Assembly (NCBI GenBank): GCA_001692895.1
Contig: KV748210.1
Span: 434,001-498,000, forward strand
From: Cenococcum geophilum 1.58
Lineage: Eukaryota > Ascomycota > Dothideomycetes > Gloniales > Gloniaceae
Length of the DNA stretch: 64,000 nucleotides
Reading direction: 5' to 3'
The notes beneath the pieces were generated by a model. That model had not been told where the DNA came from. It saw only the letters and a list, made by a program, of their open reading frames with translations, and made no database searches. Each line of letters starts with the position of its first letter. Within the stretch, counting starts at the first letter, position 1. Below, piece after piece: positions 47,460 to 56,789 of this stretch. The translations under genes were made by a program, and so were the position numbers.

Positions 47460-49295
47460 TTATTCAGCCGGGTGTAAAACACCTTGTTCTCTAAAGACAG
47501 AGCTCTCTATCCCGTCACCAGCTAGTAACCAACTTAAACTCGCTGGCTTGACTTCTAGCGCCCCTGGAGAGCCGCTAGTAGGAGGAATTCCAGACTCACA
47601 ATTGAACGACTGTACTACCGTGACAAATTGTCCCCGTATTAGCGGAATGCCCCCAGGGAAGTGTGGCCCAACCAGAGGGACGGTGACGTGGTCCGAGTAT
47701 GCCTCTGCCTGGCCGTACGGAGTGCCATCGACGAAAACCTGGACCAAAGCGCCGGGAAGGACGTCGCTCACCTTGACGCTGAGGCTGATCTCGAAAATTT
47801 CCGGCTGGTCGAAGGATGGCGGGTCTAATTTCTCTGGCAGTCGGTTGACGGTGGGATGGTCAGGGGACTCGACGGTGCTGCCACAGCCGTCTTGGCGCAG
47901 AAAGAGCTTGCGGTCACGGGTCAGCTTCTCCCACAGTATGGGAGTGTGGATTATCGGGGGTTTGAAGCTCTCGTCAGCAACGGCGGGCGTGGAGAGCTGC
48001 ACGTTGCTGAGGGGGGATTCTTCCCACCAGAGAGTCGTACGTGCGGAGGGATTTCCAGCGAAGGCGAAGAAAGAGCTGCATTCATAGAGGTCGGTGAGAA
48101 AGCGGGGCTTGTGGAGGGAGGTGTCGGTATTTAGCGAGACTGTGCCTGAATCGCTCTTGTGGCCGCAAGCATCGATCTAGAAGAATGTCGTAGAAGTAGA
48201 GGGGTCCAGCGTCCACCCATCAGGGAGGGGAACGTCGCCATATCCGTTGCCCCACTCGAAACCATCCTTCGCGCCTGTAGCGTCTATATGGATAAGCACC
48301 AGCGTACCGCCGTCTACTAGCCCCGAGAACTCCAAAGATGGCGAGTCGGGGCATGGCGGTGGTGAATTAGTTGGGACGGGTGGATCCGTAGCGGAGGCGA
48401 CCAAAAATGTCTGAGGTGCGCCCGGTGCCTTTTCGCATTGTGAAGGGAGAGGCTGCTGAGCGAATACCACAATGCCCTCTTTCAGCGGTTCCATGAGAGA
48501 CAATGTGAAGTGAAAATTCGGCGAATGGAAGCTGGAGGGGGCGCCATTGTTGTCCATCCTGTACAAGGATCCCGGAACACCTCCATTCATGTTGATTGTG
48601 GTTTGACATTCATGCAGTGAGTCGGTGCTAAGTTCTGTTCCTGCGTTGCGAATGAAAAGGTCGTAAAGCTCGAGCGGGTCCGTGTTTACGGTGCCGGTGA
48701 GCGTTATGCCGGCAAAGGTGATACTCTGCGATACCTGGAGGACATCGCCTGCGAATAAGAACACGTTAGGATCTAGGTCGATCCAAATATCGGAACTGCC
48801 AAATGATGTTGTTTCGCCTAAAGTAACGGATCTAGAAGAGACCTTGACAGTGGCCCCGACCAAGACATCGGAAACTTGGATGGCGTTTATACACGTGTGA
48901 ACCAGCGAAGTGATGGTTGGAGGTCCTGGCTGCTTGAACGGGTTGACCAAAATCAGGCCTTTGGAAGATGTTGCGCCTCTACCACCATCGGAGAATTGTT
49001 GTGCGACGAGTTCATGCCCGACCACTAAAGGTGCCACGACGGGAATAACGCCTGTGCCATGCCTGATGTGCGTGGGCATTCCTTCAGCAACAATTCTATT
49101 TGTGTTCGCATCGAAAACAGTTACATCGTGGACAGTTGAGACCAAGTTAGTGACTTGAATAAAGGTGGAGGCTTCAGTTATTGGACCCAAAATTGTAGGT
49201 GGTCCAGGAGGAAAGGTTGCTAGAGCTGATGTGATAAGGAATATAGTGAGGAGAAACGACTTTGGATACATTTCAAGGAATAAGAAGACGGACAT
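47460..49295 (-). pseudogene. Secreted multi-domain protein gene with a single in-frame TAG
   Basis: One minus-strand frame runs 612 codons from ATG 49295 to TAA at 47460, broken only by TAG at 48179-48177 (codon 373). A signal peptide fits best from the second ATG (49271): MYPKSFLLTIFLITSALA, then TFPPGPP. Three beta-rich repeats of about 85 residues are visible at about 35-118, 123-210 and 492-584. The shared pattern is (I/V)xVSDVLxGAxVxV..G, then VxxPL or GDVLQVSQ. They look like Ig/fibronectin-type modules, but I cannot assign a family. The 239 codons after TAG are fully open and contain the third repeat, so this is one gene. TAG could come from CAG or TGG by a single transition, as RIP leakage would give. 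It could also be readthrough or a sequencing error. I found no in-frame intron that removes it. Confidence 0.78.
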
Positions 49296-49912
49296 TATAT
49301 TTGACTGATAACAACCTCGATTGTGAAACAGGATCTAAGAAGGGAGCGGGGACAAAAACAGAATACAATGGCATCAATGCTGTTCAGCTGAAAATGTTAC
49401 AGCTGAAAGACCAATTGCTGCAGCCAAGAGACTTGGCGAAAGTTCGTCCTTTCCATTGAGGCCTCACTTCACCCCGCCGCGCTAAAAACTCGCTAATGCT
49501 CGCTTAATTTGAGCCACCAAATATGTTAACCTCAGTGATGTCCCTCCTTAGCGAGTTGCAGATTCGGTACACCTCTTACCTCTACAACTACTTCGCAACG
49601 GCTTAAATTAACGCCTACCATTAAAATACGTTTTAAATACATTAAACTAATTAATTTCTATTATCTAAATACGTTGCGAAAGTGATATAGCTACAGCGAA
49701 GGCGTTAAGAGATGGTATAGGTGAACCCCAAATAAACTTTAAATAGGATTTTAAAGTGAGATCCAAACGTTATTATAATATATTCTAATTATAGCAGGGT
49801 TCCTCTAAGAGAAACCTTAGGGGTTGTTCGGTTGCAAATCGCCTCTATTTCATAATTGTTCAATCCGCGCGCCTTTTAGTGTCGCCCGTTTTGTAATTAG
49901 TGGTGGCTACTA
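49296..49912. other. Upstream region with a MITE end fragment and an AT-rich patch
   Basis: It contains the presumptive promoter of the secreted-protein gene. A 40-bp fragment at 49533-49573 matches the left end of the MITE at 49913 (CAGTGATG, then TTAGCGAGTTGCAGATTCGG). A RIP-like AT-rich patch follows at 49600-49800. Confidence 0.55.
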
Positions 49913-50435
49913 CAGTGATGTGCACGACCAGCTTCACCCCCCCCCCTTAGCGAGTTGCAGATTCGGTACAGGTATCCAATTTCGCCTGATTGCCAACAAC
50001 TGTACATAGTAATTGTAGCGAACGGCCATGGCTACGCGCAAGGACCTTTTTGGCTGCCCTGGAGAATCGCCTTGGTTGCCCTAGAGATTCGCGGTTGGCC
50101 AGGAGAACCAAATTGAAGACGTACGCTTCCTCTTCTCCCCCTTAACTACGCCTACGTTATGGCCGCCAAAACGCGAATACAACGCCGCCTCCTCAATTGC
50201 CGATGAAATTTGGCAATATCGTACGAGTGGAAACCTTACGATATTTGACAAAGATCACGACACTGCGGAGGAAGGCCGGTCGTAAGTCCGCCAGAAGTAA
50301 AGTTCTTGCAGCCAAGCATACAGCTTCGCTACAATTACTATGTACAGTCGGTGGCAATCAGGCGAAATTGGATACCTGTACCGAATCTGCAACTCGCTAA
50401 GGGGGGGGGGGTGAAGCTGGTCGTGCACATCACTG
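49913..50435. mobile_element. MITE with inverted repeats of about 110 bp and TA target duplication
   Basis: Near-identical inverted arms at about 49911-50022 and 50325-50437 start CAGTGATGTGCACGACC and include a C/G homopolymer of 10-12 bases. TA dinucleotides flank both sides (49911-49912 and 50436-50437), as for Tc1/mariner-pogo superfamily insertions. The 300-bp centre encodes nothing recognisable, so it depends on a transposase from elsewhere. The small frames at both ends come from the arms. Confidence 0.85.
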
Positions 50436-50579
50436 TACTATGGCTTATTTGAATCTGTAATTGAGTCGATTGTTCGGTAAGGCTCCATAACGAGGCTCCA
50501 GATTTGACTTTGTATAATGTATGATTGACGTTGGTGAGCGATTCGAATGAGCCCCTCTCTGCCACCAGGCCTCTATCGC
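50436..50579. other. Short spacer between MITE and LINE
   Basis: About 140 bp of normal composition. It may be the 3' tail of the LINE; no poly-A is evident. Confidence 0.35.
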
Positions 50580-50649
50580 GACTCCCTACTTTAGTGTAGC
50601 AATGGAGCCTCCTCCCCGGCCAACGCCCTCTCTGCGATCGACGTTTTCT

Positions 50650-51435
50650 ACGTCTTCGCCCACCTCCCGTGCGACCCGTAGTAGAGTTACAGTGACGCCT
50701 GCGACGCTAGTGCCAGGTCTAGGGCCAGTTGAAGGCCTCTTAGCTCTCCGGCGTATATGCTGCTGACTTGGTTTGTCCCCATGTAATTGGTTACCTCCAT
50801 TCCTGATTGAGGTATGCATGCTGACGCTCCGACCTCCCCGTTGATTTCGCTTTAGTCAGTGCACGCTAGGAAGTGTCTTGGGTCGTCTTTGGTTTCCTGT
50901 GCGATCTGGTCGTGCTCCTGCTTTGCTATTTCTTTATTCCTGGTGACGTAGGTTTGTGGTGGTTTGACCCAGGGGCAGAGCCTCTCTGGCAGATCTCTTT
51001 TATGGGTAGCGTTCCCTCAGGGAGGCGTAGCATGGCATTGTTTTCCAGTTTCTGGAGAGGGCTATACCATTGATACTTGGTTGGGGCAGATCTTCTTAGT
51101 TGTAGGATCTTATGGTACAGCGGTGAGCCTCTGATGCGATTTAGGGAGGACTCTACTGCGCGGTAAAGCGCTACTTTGATAGGTGGGATGTGCATGTCGA
51201 CTTCTAATTCGGCTCTGGCTGTGGTCCGAAATGCTCCCGTTACAAGGCAGAGCACTCTGTGTTGGACCCTTGCAAGAACCCGGTGGACTCGTTTAGCTCT
51301 TTTAATAAACCCACGTCCTCCTTCCGGTATGTACCAGCAGGAGGCTGCGTATAGCATGCGTGGTACGACTGTGGCAGTATACAGCTGTCTCATATGTCTA
51401 GCTGTGATGCCCCACGTGGTTGCTGGTTTGCCCAC
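50650..51435 (-). pseudogene. LINE thumb/connection region and RNase H remnant
   Basis: The frame 51435-50926 has STWGI-like TTWGITARHMRQLYTATVVP and the typical RHIPPIKVALYRA-type region. It joins the RT frame with a shift and without the roughly 100 residues normally found between, so I infer an internal deletion at about 51430. RNase H follows in another frame at about 50850-50690: SEINGEVGASA, a stop at the DG position, then SSIYAGELRGLQLALDLALA. Confidence 0.72.
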
Positions 51436-52676
51436 TTTTCCGCCCTTTTGTGCAGCATCGCCAGCGTCTTTGTTATTTCTTCAGTAGTTCTTCCGTTTAC
51501 CATAATGCTTGTGTCGTCGATATAGCCTATAACGAGTCCGTGTCTGAGCCCGTCTTCGTCCATAGCTATATCTAGGAGGTCGGCGTTATAGAATAGGTAG
51601 AGGATTGGCGATATTGGTGTGGGGGACCTTTCTGATGTGCCTTCTAGTAGCTTGATGCAGGTAGACCTTCCTGTGAGAAAGCTGTTGATCCAGTTGACCA
51701 TTGGGGTGGGTATTCTTCGTTTCCGGAGGTAGTGGATAAGCCTGCGGTGTGATACGTTGTCAAAGGCTCCGCTTACGTCGAGTATAAGTAGGCTTACTAC
51801 GTCTTCTTCTCCCGTTTGCCACGACGCGTGTACCTTCTCCAGGAGGAGGTGCACCGCGTGTTCGCAACCAGCTGCTGCTCTTCCACCTGTGTGGGTGCGT
51901 GGTAGGAAGCCATAAGCGTCCGCTATGAAGAGCAGTCGTTTTGCAAGCACTTTGTCCATTACTTTACCTACTGTATTTAGTAAGGCGGTTAGTCTGTGCA
52001 TCTTAGGGTCTCTAAAGTCCCCTTTCTTTGGTTTTCGGAGTGCTACCGTGATGGATCTTCTGAAGTGTGCTGGGCAGTACCCTGCTGTTAAGCAGTGGTT
52101 GAAAAGTCGGGTGAGTGGTTCTTTTAGTTCCTGTATGGCCTTATGGAGTACACGGCTTGGGAGTTGATCCTCTCCTGGCGCCTTGTCTGGACTAGTTGTT
52201 CTAATAGCGTTTTCTACCTCCCATGTTGTAATTTCCGGGATCTATATTGGGTTTGGGTACTGATACTCGTGTATATCTTTTAGATCTGCTGCAGGTGGCG
52301 TGGGAAAGAAGGAGCCCTTTAGGGCTGCCGTCTTTTCTTCTACGGTACGTTGTGGGGTACCTGTTGCATCTCTGATATCTGGTGTGAATGTGGTCCTTGT
52401 GATATTCCTCTTCTTAGCCCAGGCGTGTAGGGACCATAATCCCTTCATGTCCTTGGCCTCACTGACTCTGTCTCTGTGTTCCGTTCTTGTAGCCTTTTTG
52501 ATAGCTTTAGTCTTTTCTCTCCTTGCTATCTGTAATGTGGTGTGGTTCTCTTCTGTTGAGAACCTATCATAGTACCTCCGTGCTCGTCTCTCTGCTTTAA
52601 TTGCTTCGGTACATTCTTCTGACCATCCTGGTTTGGATCTCGGGCTGATTTTGGCCATTGGCGTAGACAGTTCCAC
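51390..52676 (-). pseudogene. LINE reverse transcriptase
   Basis: One frame from about 52676 to 51390, broken by a single TAG/TAA near 52241. Motifs: PGWSEEC near the start, SPDKAPGEDQLP (RT finger), RDPKMHRLTALLNTVGKVMD, SLLILDVSGAFDNVSH (catalytic block A), GGRAAAGCEHAVHLLLE, and the catalytic GYIDDTSIMV (about 51532-51505, Asp pair intact). After LHKRAEKWA the frame is lost. RT copies the element's RNA at the target site. Confidence 0.85.
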
Positions 52677-52705
52677 GGCCTTCGGTGGGGTGCGATGCGG
52701 CTCTT

Positions 52706-53005
52706 TCGCGTCCTAAGCGAGTTAACGATATTATTGAAATGGCTGTAACCGAGAGTGGTACTTCCGTTTACGAAACGAAATACCGCCGCTGCGAATTATT
52801 GGAAGGCCGGCTTCGAAAAGACCCACAATGCGCCAGCATCGTAGCATCTGCCTCGCCGCCTTCCTCTCAAGAAAAGGATATGCACCACCAAACTCTCGAA
52901 GCGGCCTCGAATAAACGATGCAACATCACAGCAAAGGCACCGCTTCAGCTCAATGAAATTCGCGGGGGTAGTAGATTTTTCGGGAGTGTCCGTTCCCAGA
53001 GCGAA
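52706..53005. other. Spacer between LINE and HET gene
   Basis: Normal-composition sequence, including the 3' side of the HET gene. A plus-strand frame crosses it into the HET gene; I see no domain in it and consider it a complement effect. Confidence 0.45.
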
Positions 53006-55000
53006 TTACTCGACCTTAACCATCCCGAATCTCAAGTCGCTGCGACCCAACGCTTGCCCAATCATGAATCCATGCACATACGCTCCACCAACGAGTCGGT
53101 ACCGCTGACTGTTATGGCTCTGTCGCCTAAGAACCAATGGAACGCGTGATCCGGGAACGACCCAGACAGAGTCGCCAGCTCTGAGGGACTGCGTGCCGAG
53201 ACCAAAGAAGCCTTGCCGCGTTCGAAAAGGGCGGAGAAACCTGGTGTGAGAGTAATGAAGATCGTACGACGAAGCGCTATGTTTCAGAATGTCGAAGAAA
53301 TCTGCATCTCTGCTCGATTTCTCAATGCAGTTGCGGATGTCGGCAATCGATGGCAAAATGCCATTCGGAGTCGAAAGACCCGAAACGGGGTCGGATGCAA
53401 GAAATGCTGTTTGCTGACTGCGGCTCATCTCCTGGAAGGCCACTGTATATCTCCAAAGCACCCAGTCGTGGAATGCCCGCTCGAGGCTAGCAAAAGCTGG
53501 ATACTGGATACGCTGGACAGGTTGTGCACCTGACCTGTTGGTTATCAGCGTCCTCCAGAGTACCTCTTCGCGGCTTTGTTCGGTGAAGTACACGGGATCA
53601 AGAGTAGAGAGCACTTGGTATAGCTTTAAAGGTCTCGCACACTGTCGAATTTCCTCTTTTGTCTCGCAGATTTCGGTGGTTTTATCTAGCTCCGCGGCTT
53701 CGATAAGCAATATCGGGTGATCCGCTTCCCCGTACACTGCGAACTTTCGAGGACGATCACCAGCAGCTGAAAAGTGCGAGTATCCAGTGACCCCGAGCCC
53801 CAAGGATTTTGTGACGCTCCAGTCCGGCACCCAAGACGGTAGTCCGGGTATCTCTTGGAAATCCTCCCCCTCCACGCATGTAAGCAGGAGAAGGTTATCG
53901 GTGTGATCTAAGATGTACCTGGCGGCGGTAATGTATACTTCTGCTATTGAGCTATTGTATCGTGGAAAGATACTTGCATTTCCTAGCTGCAGCTGTGAGT
54001 AAACCTTATCTCTTGGATCCTGGCACTGCGATGAACGTGATCGGATGAGAGCATAGAGCAGCCCGTCATTCAAAGGTGATGCCCAGGCCCTTTTCATAGC
54101 AGCTAGTCTCGCTGGAATGCTATGCCACGAAGAAACGCCCCTTCCGACAACACCAGAAACTTCAGGGCTGCTGAGATAGTTCTTCCAACTCGATGTTGCA
54201 AGGAAATCTGACACAGTGGTCATACTGTCCCATGGTAAGGAATGGCTGCCGCATAACAAGCTTGCTTCCTTTGCGAATATAACTTCTTGGATGATCCAGG
54301 CTCTTTGGAACCATGTCCTTCGAAACAGACGAGCCAGTGCTGTCCAATGTTCCAAGTCTTCGAGTATATTGGGGGATTTGGCGAATACATTGCGTGGGTG
54401 CAGATCTCTCCGCTTCTGCTGAGACAAAGCTGCAAGCGCTTCAAGGAGCGCAAACGCGGGAGAAGTCGATTCGTCTTCTTCTCCGAGCCATATGATGACG
54501 CCTGTTGCAGCTTGGTAAATCTCAGCCATGAGATTGACCTGTTGGCTTCGTTCTGAATAATCATCTTGATTGATATATATTGCATCGGTCCAGATATAGC
54601 CTTGGCTTTGGGGTTTTTGACTATGTGAGTAGCGGTGGAGGAAGTCGCGGAGGTTTTTAGTAACCATGAGGTCCTTTCCATTGCAGAGAATGCGGCAATT
54701 TCGTCTATCTGTAGTGCTCATCACAGAATGCGCGGTCCCTTTGAGTTCAGTATCTTCCGATGTGCCCGTCCTTTTTTCCGCCTCCGTCTCTTTCTTCATC
54801 CCATTCGTGCTATCAGCATCAGTCCAAGGAGATCCCCATGTATACGACGCAGCAACGAAAGCAGGTTTATCCTTCGTGTTCGTCAATCGAACTACGTCCA
54901 ATCTGCAACTAATTGTCTCCGTTACGTCTGATTTTAGTTGCATACGTAGCAGCCGCACATGCGCATCCTTCAGGGTAGGAAGCGCGTCGTATATGTCCAT
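53006..55000 (-). CDS. HET-domain protein (heterokaryon incompatibility type), intact
   Basis: 664 codons without intron or stop, ATG 55000 to TAA 53006. The HET domain (Pfam HET class) occupies about residues 35-240. It holds ASYTWG at 51-56, CRILCNGKDLMVTKNLRDFL at 102-121, YIWTDAIYINQDD at 135-147 (family: IDAICINQ), MAEIYQAA at 158-165 and IIWLGE at 169-174. A charged linker of about 40 residues splits the first two blocks. The C-terminal part has WVPDWSV and ends with the common GDSVWVVPGSRVPLVLRR..YRLVGGAYVHGFM closing module. HET proteins trigger growth arrest or cell death upon non-self recognition in filamentous ascomycetes; the partner is unknown. It is intact between a LINE about 0.3 kb downstream and a fold-back element 157 bp upstream. 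Confidence 0.93.
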   Translation of the reverse strand: MDIYDALPTLKDAHVRLLRMQLKSDVTETISCRLDVVRLTNTKDKPAFVAASYTWGSPWTDADSTNGMKKETEAEKRTGTSEDTELKGTAHSVMSTTDRRNCRILCNGKDLMVTKNLRDFLHRYSHSQKPQSQGYIWTDAIYINQDDYSERSQQVNLMAEIYQAATGVIIWLGEEDESTSPAFALLEALAALSQQKRRDLHPRNVFAKSPNILEDLEHWTALARLFRRTWFQRAWIIQEVIFAKEASLLCGSHSLPWDSMTTVSDFLATSSWKNYLSSPEVSGVVGRGVSSWHSIPARLAAMKRAWASPLNDGLLYALIRSRSSQCQDPRDKVYSQLQLGNASIFPRYNSSIAEVYITAARYILDHTDNLLLLTCVEGEDFQEIPGLPSWVPDWSVTKSLGLGVTGYSHFSAAGDRPRKFAVYGEADHPILLIEAAELDKTTEICETKEEIRQCARPLKLYQVLSTLDPVYFTEQSREEVLWRTLITNRSGAQPVQRIQYPAFASLERAFHDWVLWRYTVAFQEMSRSQQTAFLASDPVSGLSTPNGILPSIADIRNCIEKSSRDADFFDILKHSASSYDLHYSHTRFLRPFRTRQGFFGLGTQSLRAGDSVWVVPGSRVPLVLRRQSHNSQRYRLVGGAYVHGFMIGQALGRSDLRFGMVKVE

Positions 55001-55157
55001 TACAAGATAGCCAGGTCCAGAGACTGGATCCTACAGAATCGAGAGTGTGTTTCCCGCCTACTCAGAGTGGTAGGTATTCCTCAAGCTTATCAACCCTCGA
55101 GACTCAAAAAATGAACAATAAGGAGTGCTTTAGGAATCCGAATATCATGGGGTGATA

Positions 55158-56012
55158 CTGTTGGTTGCAAAATATCGGGAACTCGCTTAGAGCGACGACG
55201 TCGCGCATCTACCCTACCATCAAAACAATATACCCCCTATAGCCCTACCAATATGGCTCCAATTTATATAAATAAAGGCTTATTTTATAACTTTACTTTA
55301 AGGCTATAAAATAAGGTTTTATTTATATAATTTGAAGCCAAATTGGTAGAGCTATAAGGGGTGCTTATTTTTGGGGGGAGAGGGGCCAGATTAGTCAGCG
55401 CAGAGCCTCAATTTAAGTTTTACGGCCACCCCCTATAGCCCCACTAATATAGCTCTATATTTAATAAATAAAGACCTATTTTATAGCCCTAGAATAGAGC
55501 TATAAAATGGGCCTCTATATATAAAAATTGGATTAATATTAGTGGAATTATATAGGGTAATATATTGCTGCGGCTTGGCGATTTTTACCAATATTTCCAA
55601 AACGGCAGTATACCCCCTATAGCACCACCAATACAGCTCTATATTTAATAAATAAAGACCTATTTTATAGCCTTAGAATAGGGCTATAAAATAGGCCTCC
55701 ATTTATAAAATATAGAGCTATATTAGTGGGGCTATAGGGGGTAGCCGTAAAACTTAAATTGAGGCTCTGCGCTGACTAATCTAGCCCCTCTCCCTCTAAA
55801 AATAAGCACCCCTTATAGCTCTACCAATTTGGCTTCAAATTATATAAATAAAACCTTATTTTATAGCCTTAAAGTAAAGTTATAAAATAAGCCCTTATTT
55901 ATATAAATTAGAGCTATATTGGTAGGGCTATAGGGGGTATATTGTTTTGATGGTAGGGTAGATGCGCGACGTCGTCACTCTAAGCGAGTTCCCGATATTT
56001 TGCAACCAACAG
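55158..56012. mobile_element. 855-bp fold-back element built of nested palindromes, TA target duplication
   Basis: The whole element is one large inverted repeat around a centre of about 50 bp (55559-55610). Outer arms of about 73 bp start CTGTTGGTTGCAAAATATCG on both strands, and TA flanks both ends (55156-55157, 56013-56014). Each arm also contains two smaller palindromic units of about 135 bp: 55231-55363, 55428-55558, 55611-55743 and 55805-55939. All four have TACCCCCTATAG-type ends and an AAGGCTATAAAATA-type centre. The spacers between them (about 60 bp) are also inverted copies. No coding capacity. It sits in the presumptive HET promoter. Confidence 0.9.
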
Positions 56013-56290
56013 TACTTAAAAGTGAAGAGAAACATAGCTGGTTGCAGCTGACTTCGCTGTTCAGCTCCTCCCAACGAGGCTGAATGCACCTCTAAAACGC
56101 AACCCTTTCCCCCGCTTTTGTACAGCGTTCGTGAACACGTGCCACGAAAACCGACCACATCGGTCCTTGTCTCAGCATGCTTAGACCACATGGGACGCCG
56201 GATAAATCCAGCCCGATGGCACTAAACCAGTTTAGGCCATCTGTCCCTATGTGGTCTGAGACACTTTAGCAGACGTTTATAAAGCACGTC
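56013..56290. other. Normal-composition border sequence with a short inverted repeat
   Basis: The last stretch of the gene island. GTCTCAGCATGCTTAGACCAC and GTGGTCTGAGACAC (about 56170-56265) are inverted with one 8-bp interruption. An 87-codon frame overlapping the fold-back arm is not considered a gene. AT-rich, RIP-like sequence starts at about 56.29 kb. Confidence 0.5.
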
Positions 56291-56789
56291 GCGATATCCG
56301 CATGGCTAATATTACGGATATTCACTTCTTATTCTTATAACAAGTTTAGGCAGCTTAAAAAATCCATTAATTATACACTAGGCTCCGGCAAATTAAATAG
56401 TCTATATAAAAAGTCTCCCCACCTTCCCATTTCTAACATTAATTTTAAAATAGCCGTAACGCGGTTTACTAAAGTAAATAATTAGCAATATCCGCACTAA
56501 TAACGCATTAATCTTAACCACCTACTCTCTATCCATTATATCCATAATTTAATAATTAAAACCCATTAAGATCTATCTATTATAACGTATTTAAGTCCTC
56601 CCTACCTTTATCCAACCCTTTATTCTCCCTCTGCTGCTTTTAAGCGCTATTTATTAATGCCTCTATTAAAGTAAATAAGGTAAAGAGGTTATAAACTATA
56701 AGCTAGTTAAGCAGATTAATAAGCTAGCAGTACGCAATAGGCTAGGGATTATATTAAAATAGATCCCTAGCGGTTTCCACGGCTATATA
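56291..56789. other. AT-rich sequence upstream of the helicase relic
   Basis: RIP-like composition with repeated ATATCCGCA words. It may hold the helicase N-terminus or promoter; I resolve nothing further. Confidence 0.4.

Larger units (their letters stand above)
50580..52705 (-). mobile_element. Tad-like LINE, 5'-truncated with an internal deletion
   Basis: The minus-strand coding remains of a non-LTR retrotransposon. No endonuclease domain lies upstream of 52.7 kb, so it is 5'-truncated. RT and a C-terminal RNase H are recognisable. It has much less RIP damage than the LTR elements, but carries a stop near 52241, a frameshift near 51430 and a stop in RNase H. Borders are approximate because no target duplication was found. 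Confidence 0.82.

Noticed and set aside
48177..48260. An intron removing the TAG in the secreted-protein gene
   Set aside because: The only plausible GT..CAG pair spans 77 nt, which would shift the frame; no multiple-of-three option with usual splice signals was seen.
47443..49158. Several plus-strand frames, the longest of 214 codons
   Set aside because: Shadows of the secreted-protein gene, which has a signal peptide and internal repeats on the other strand.
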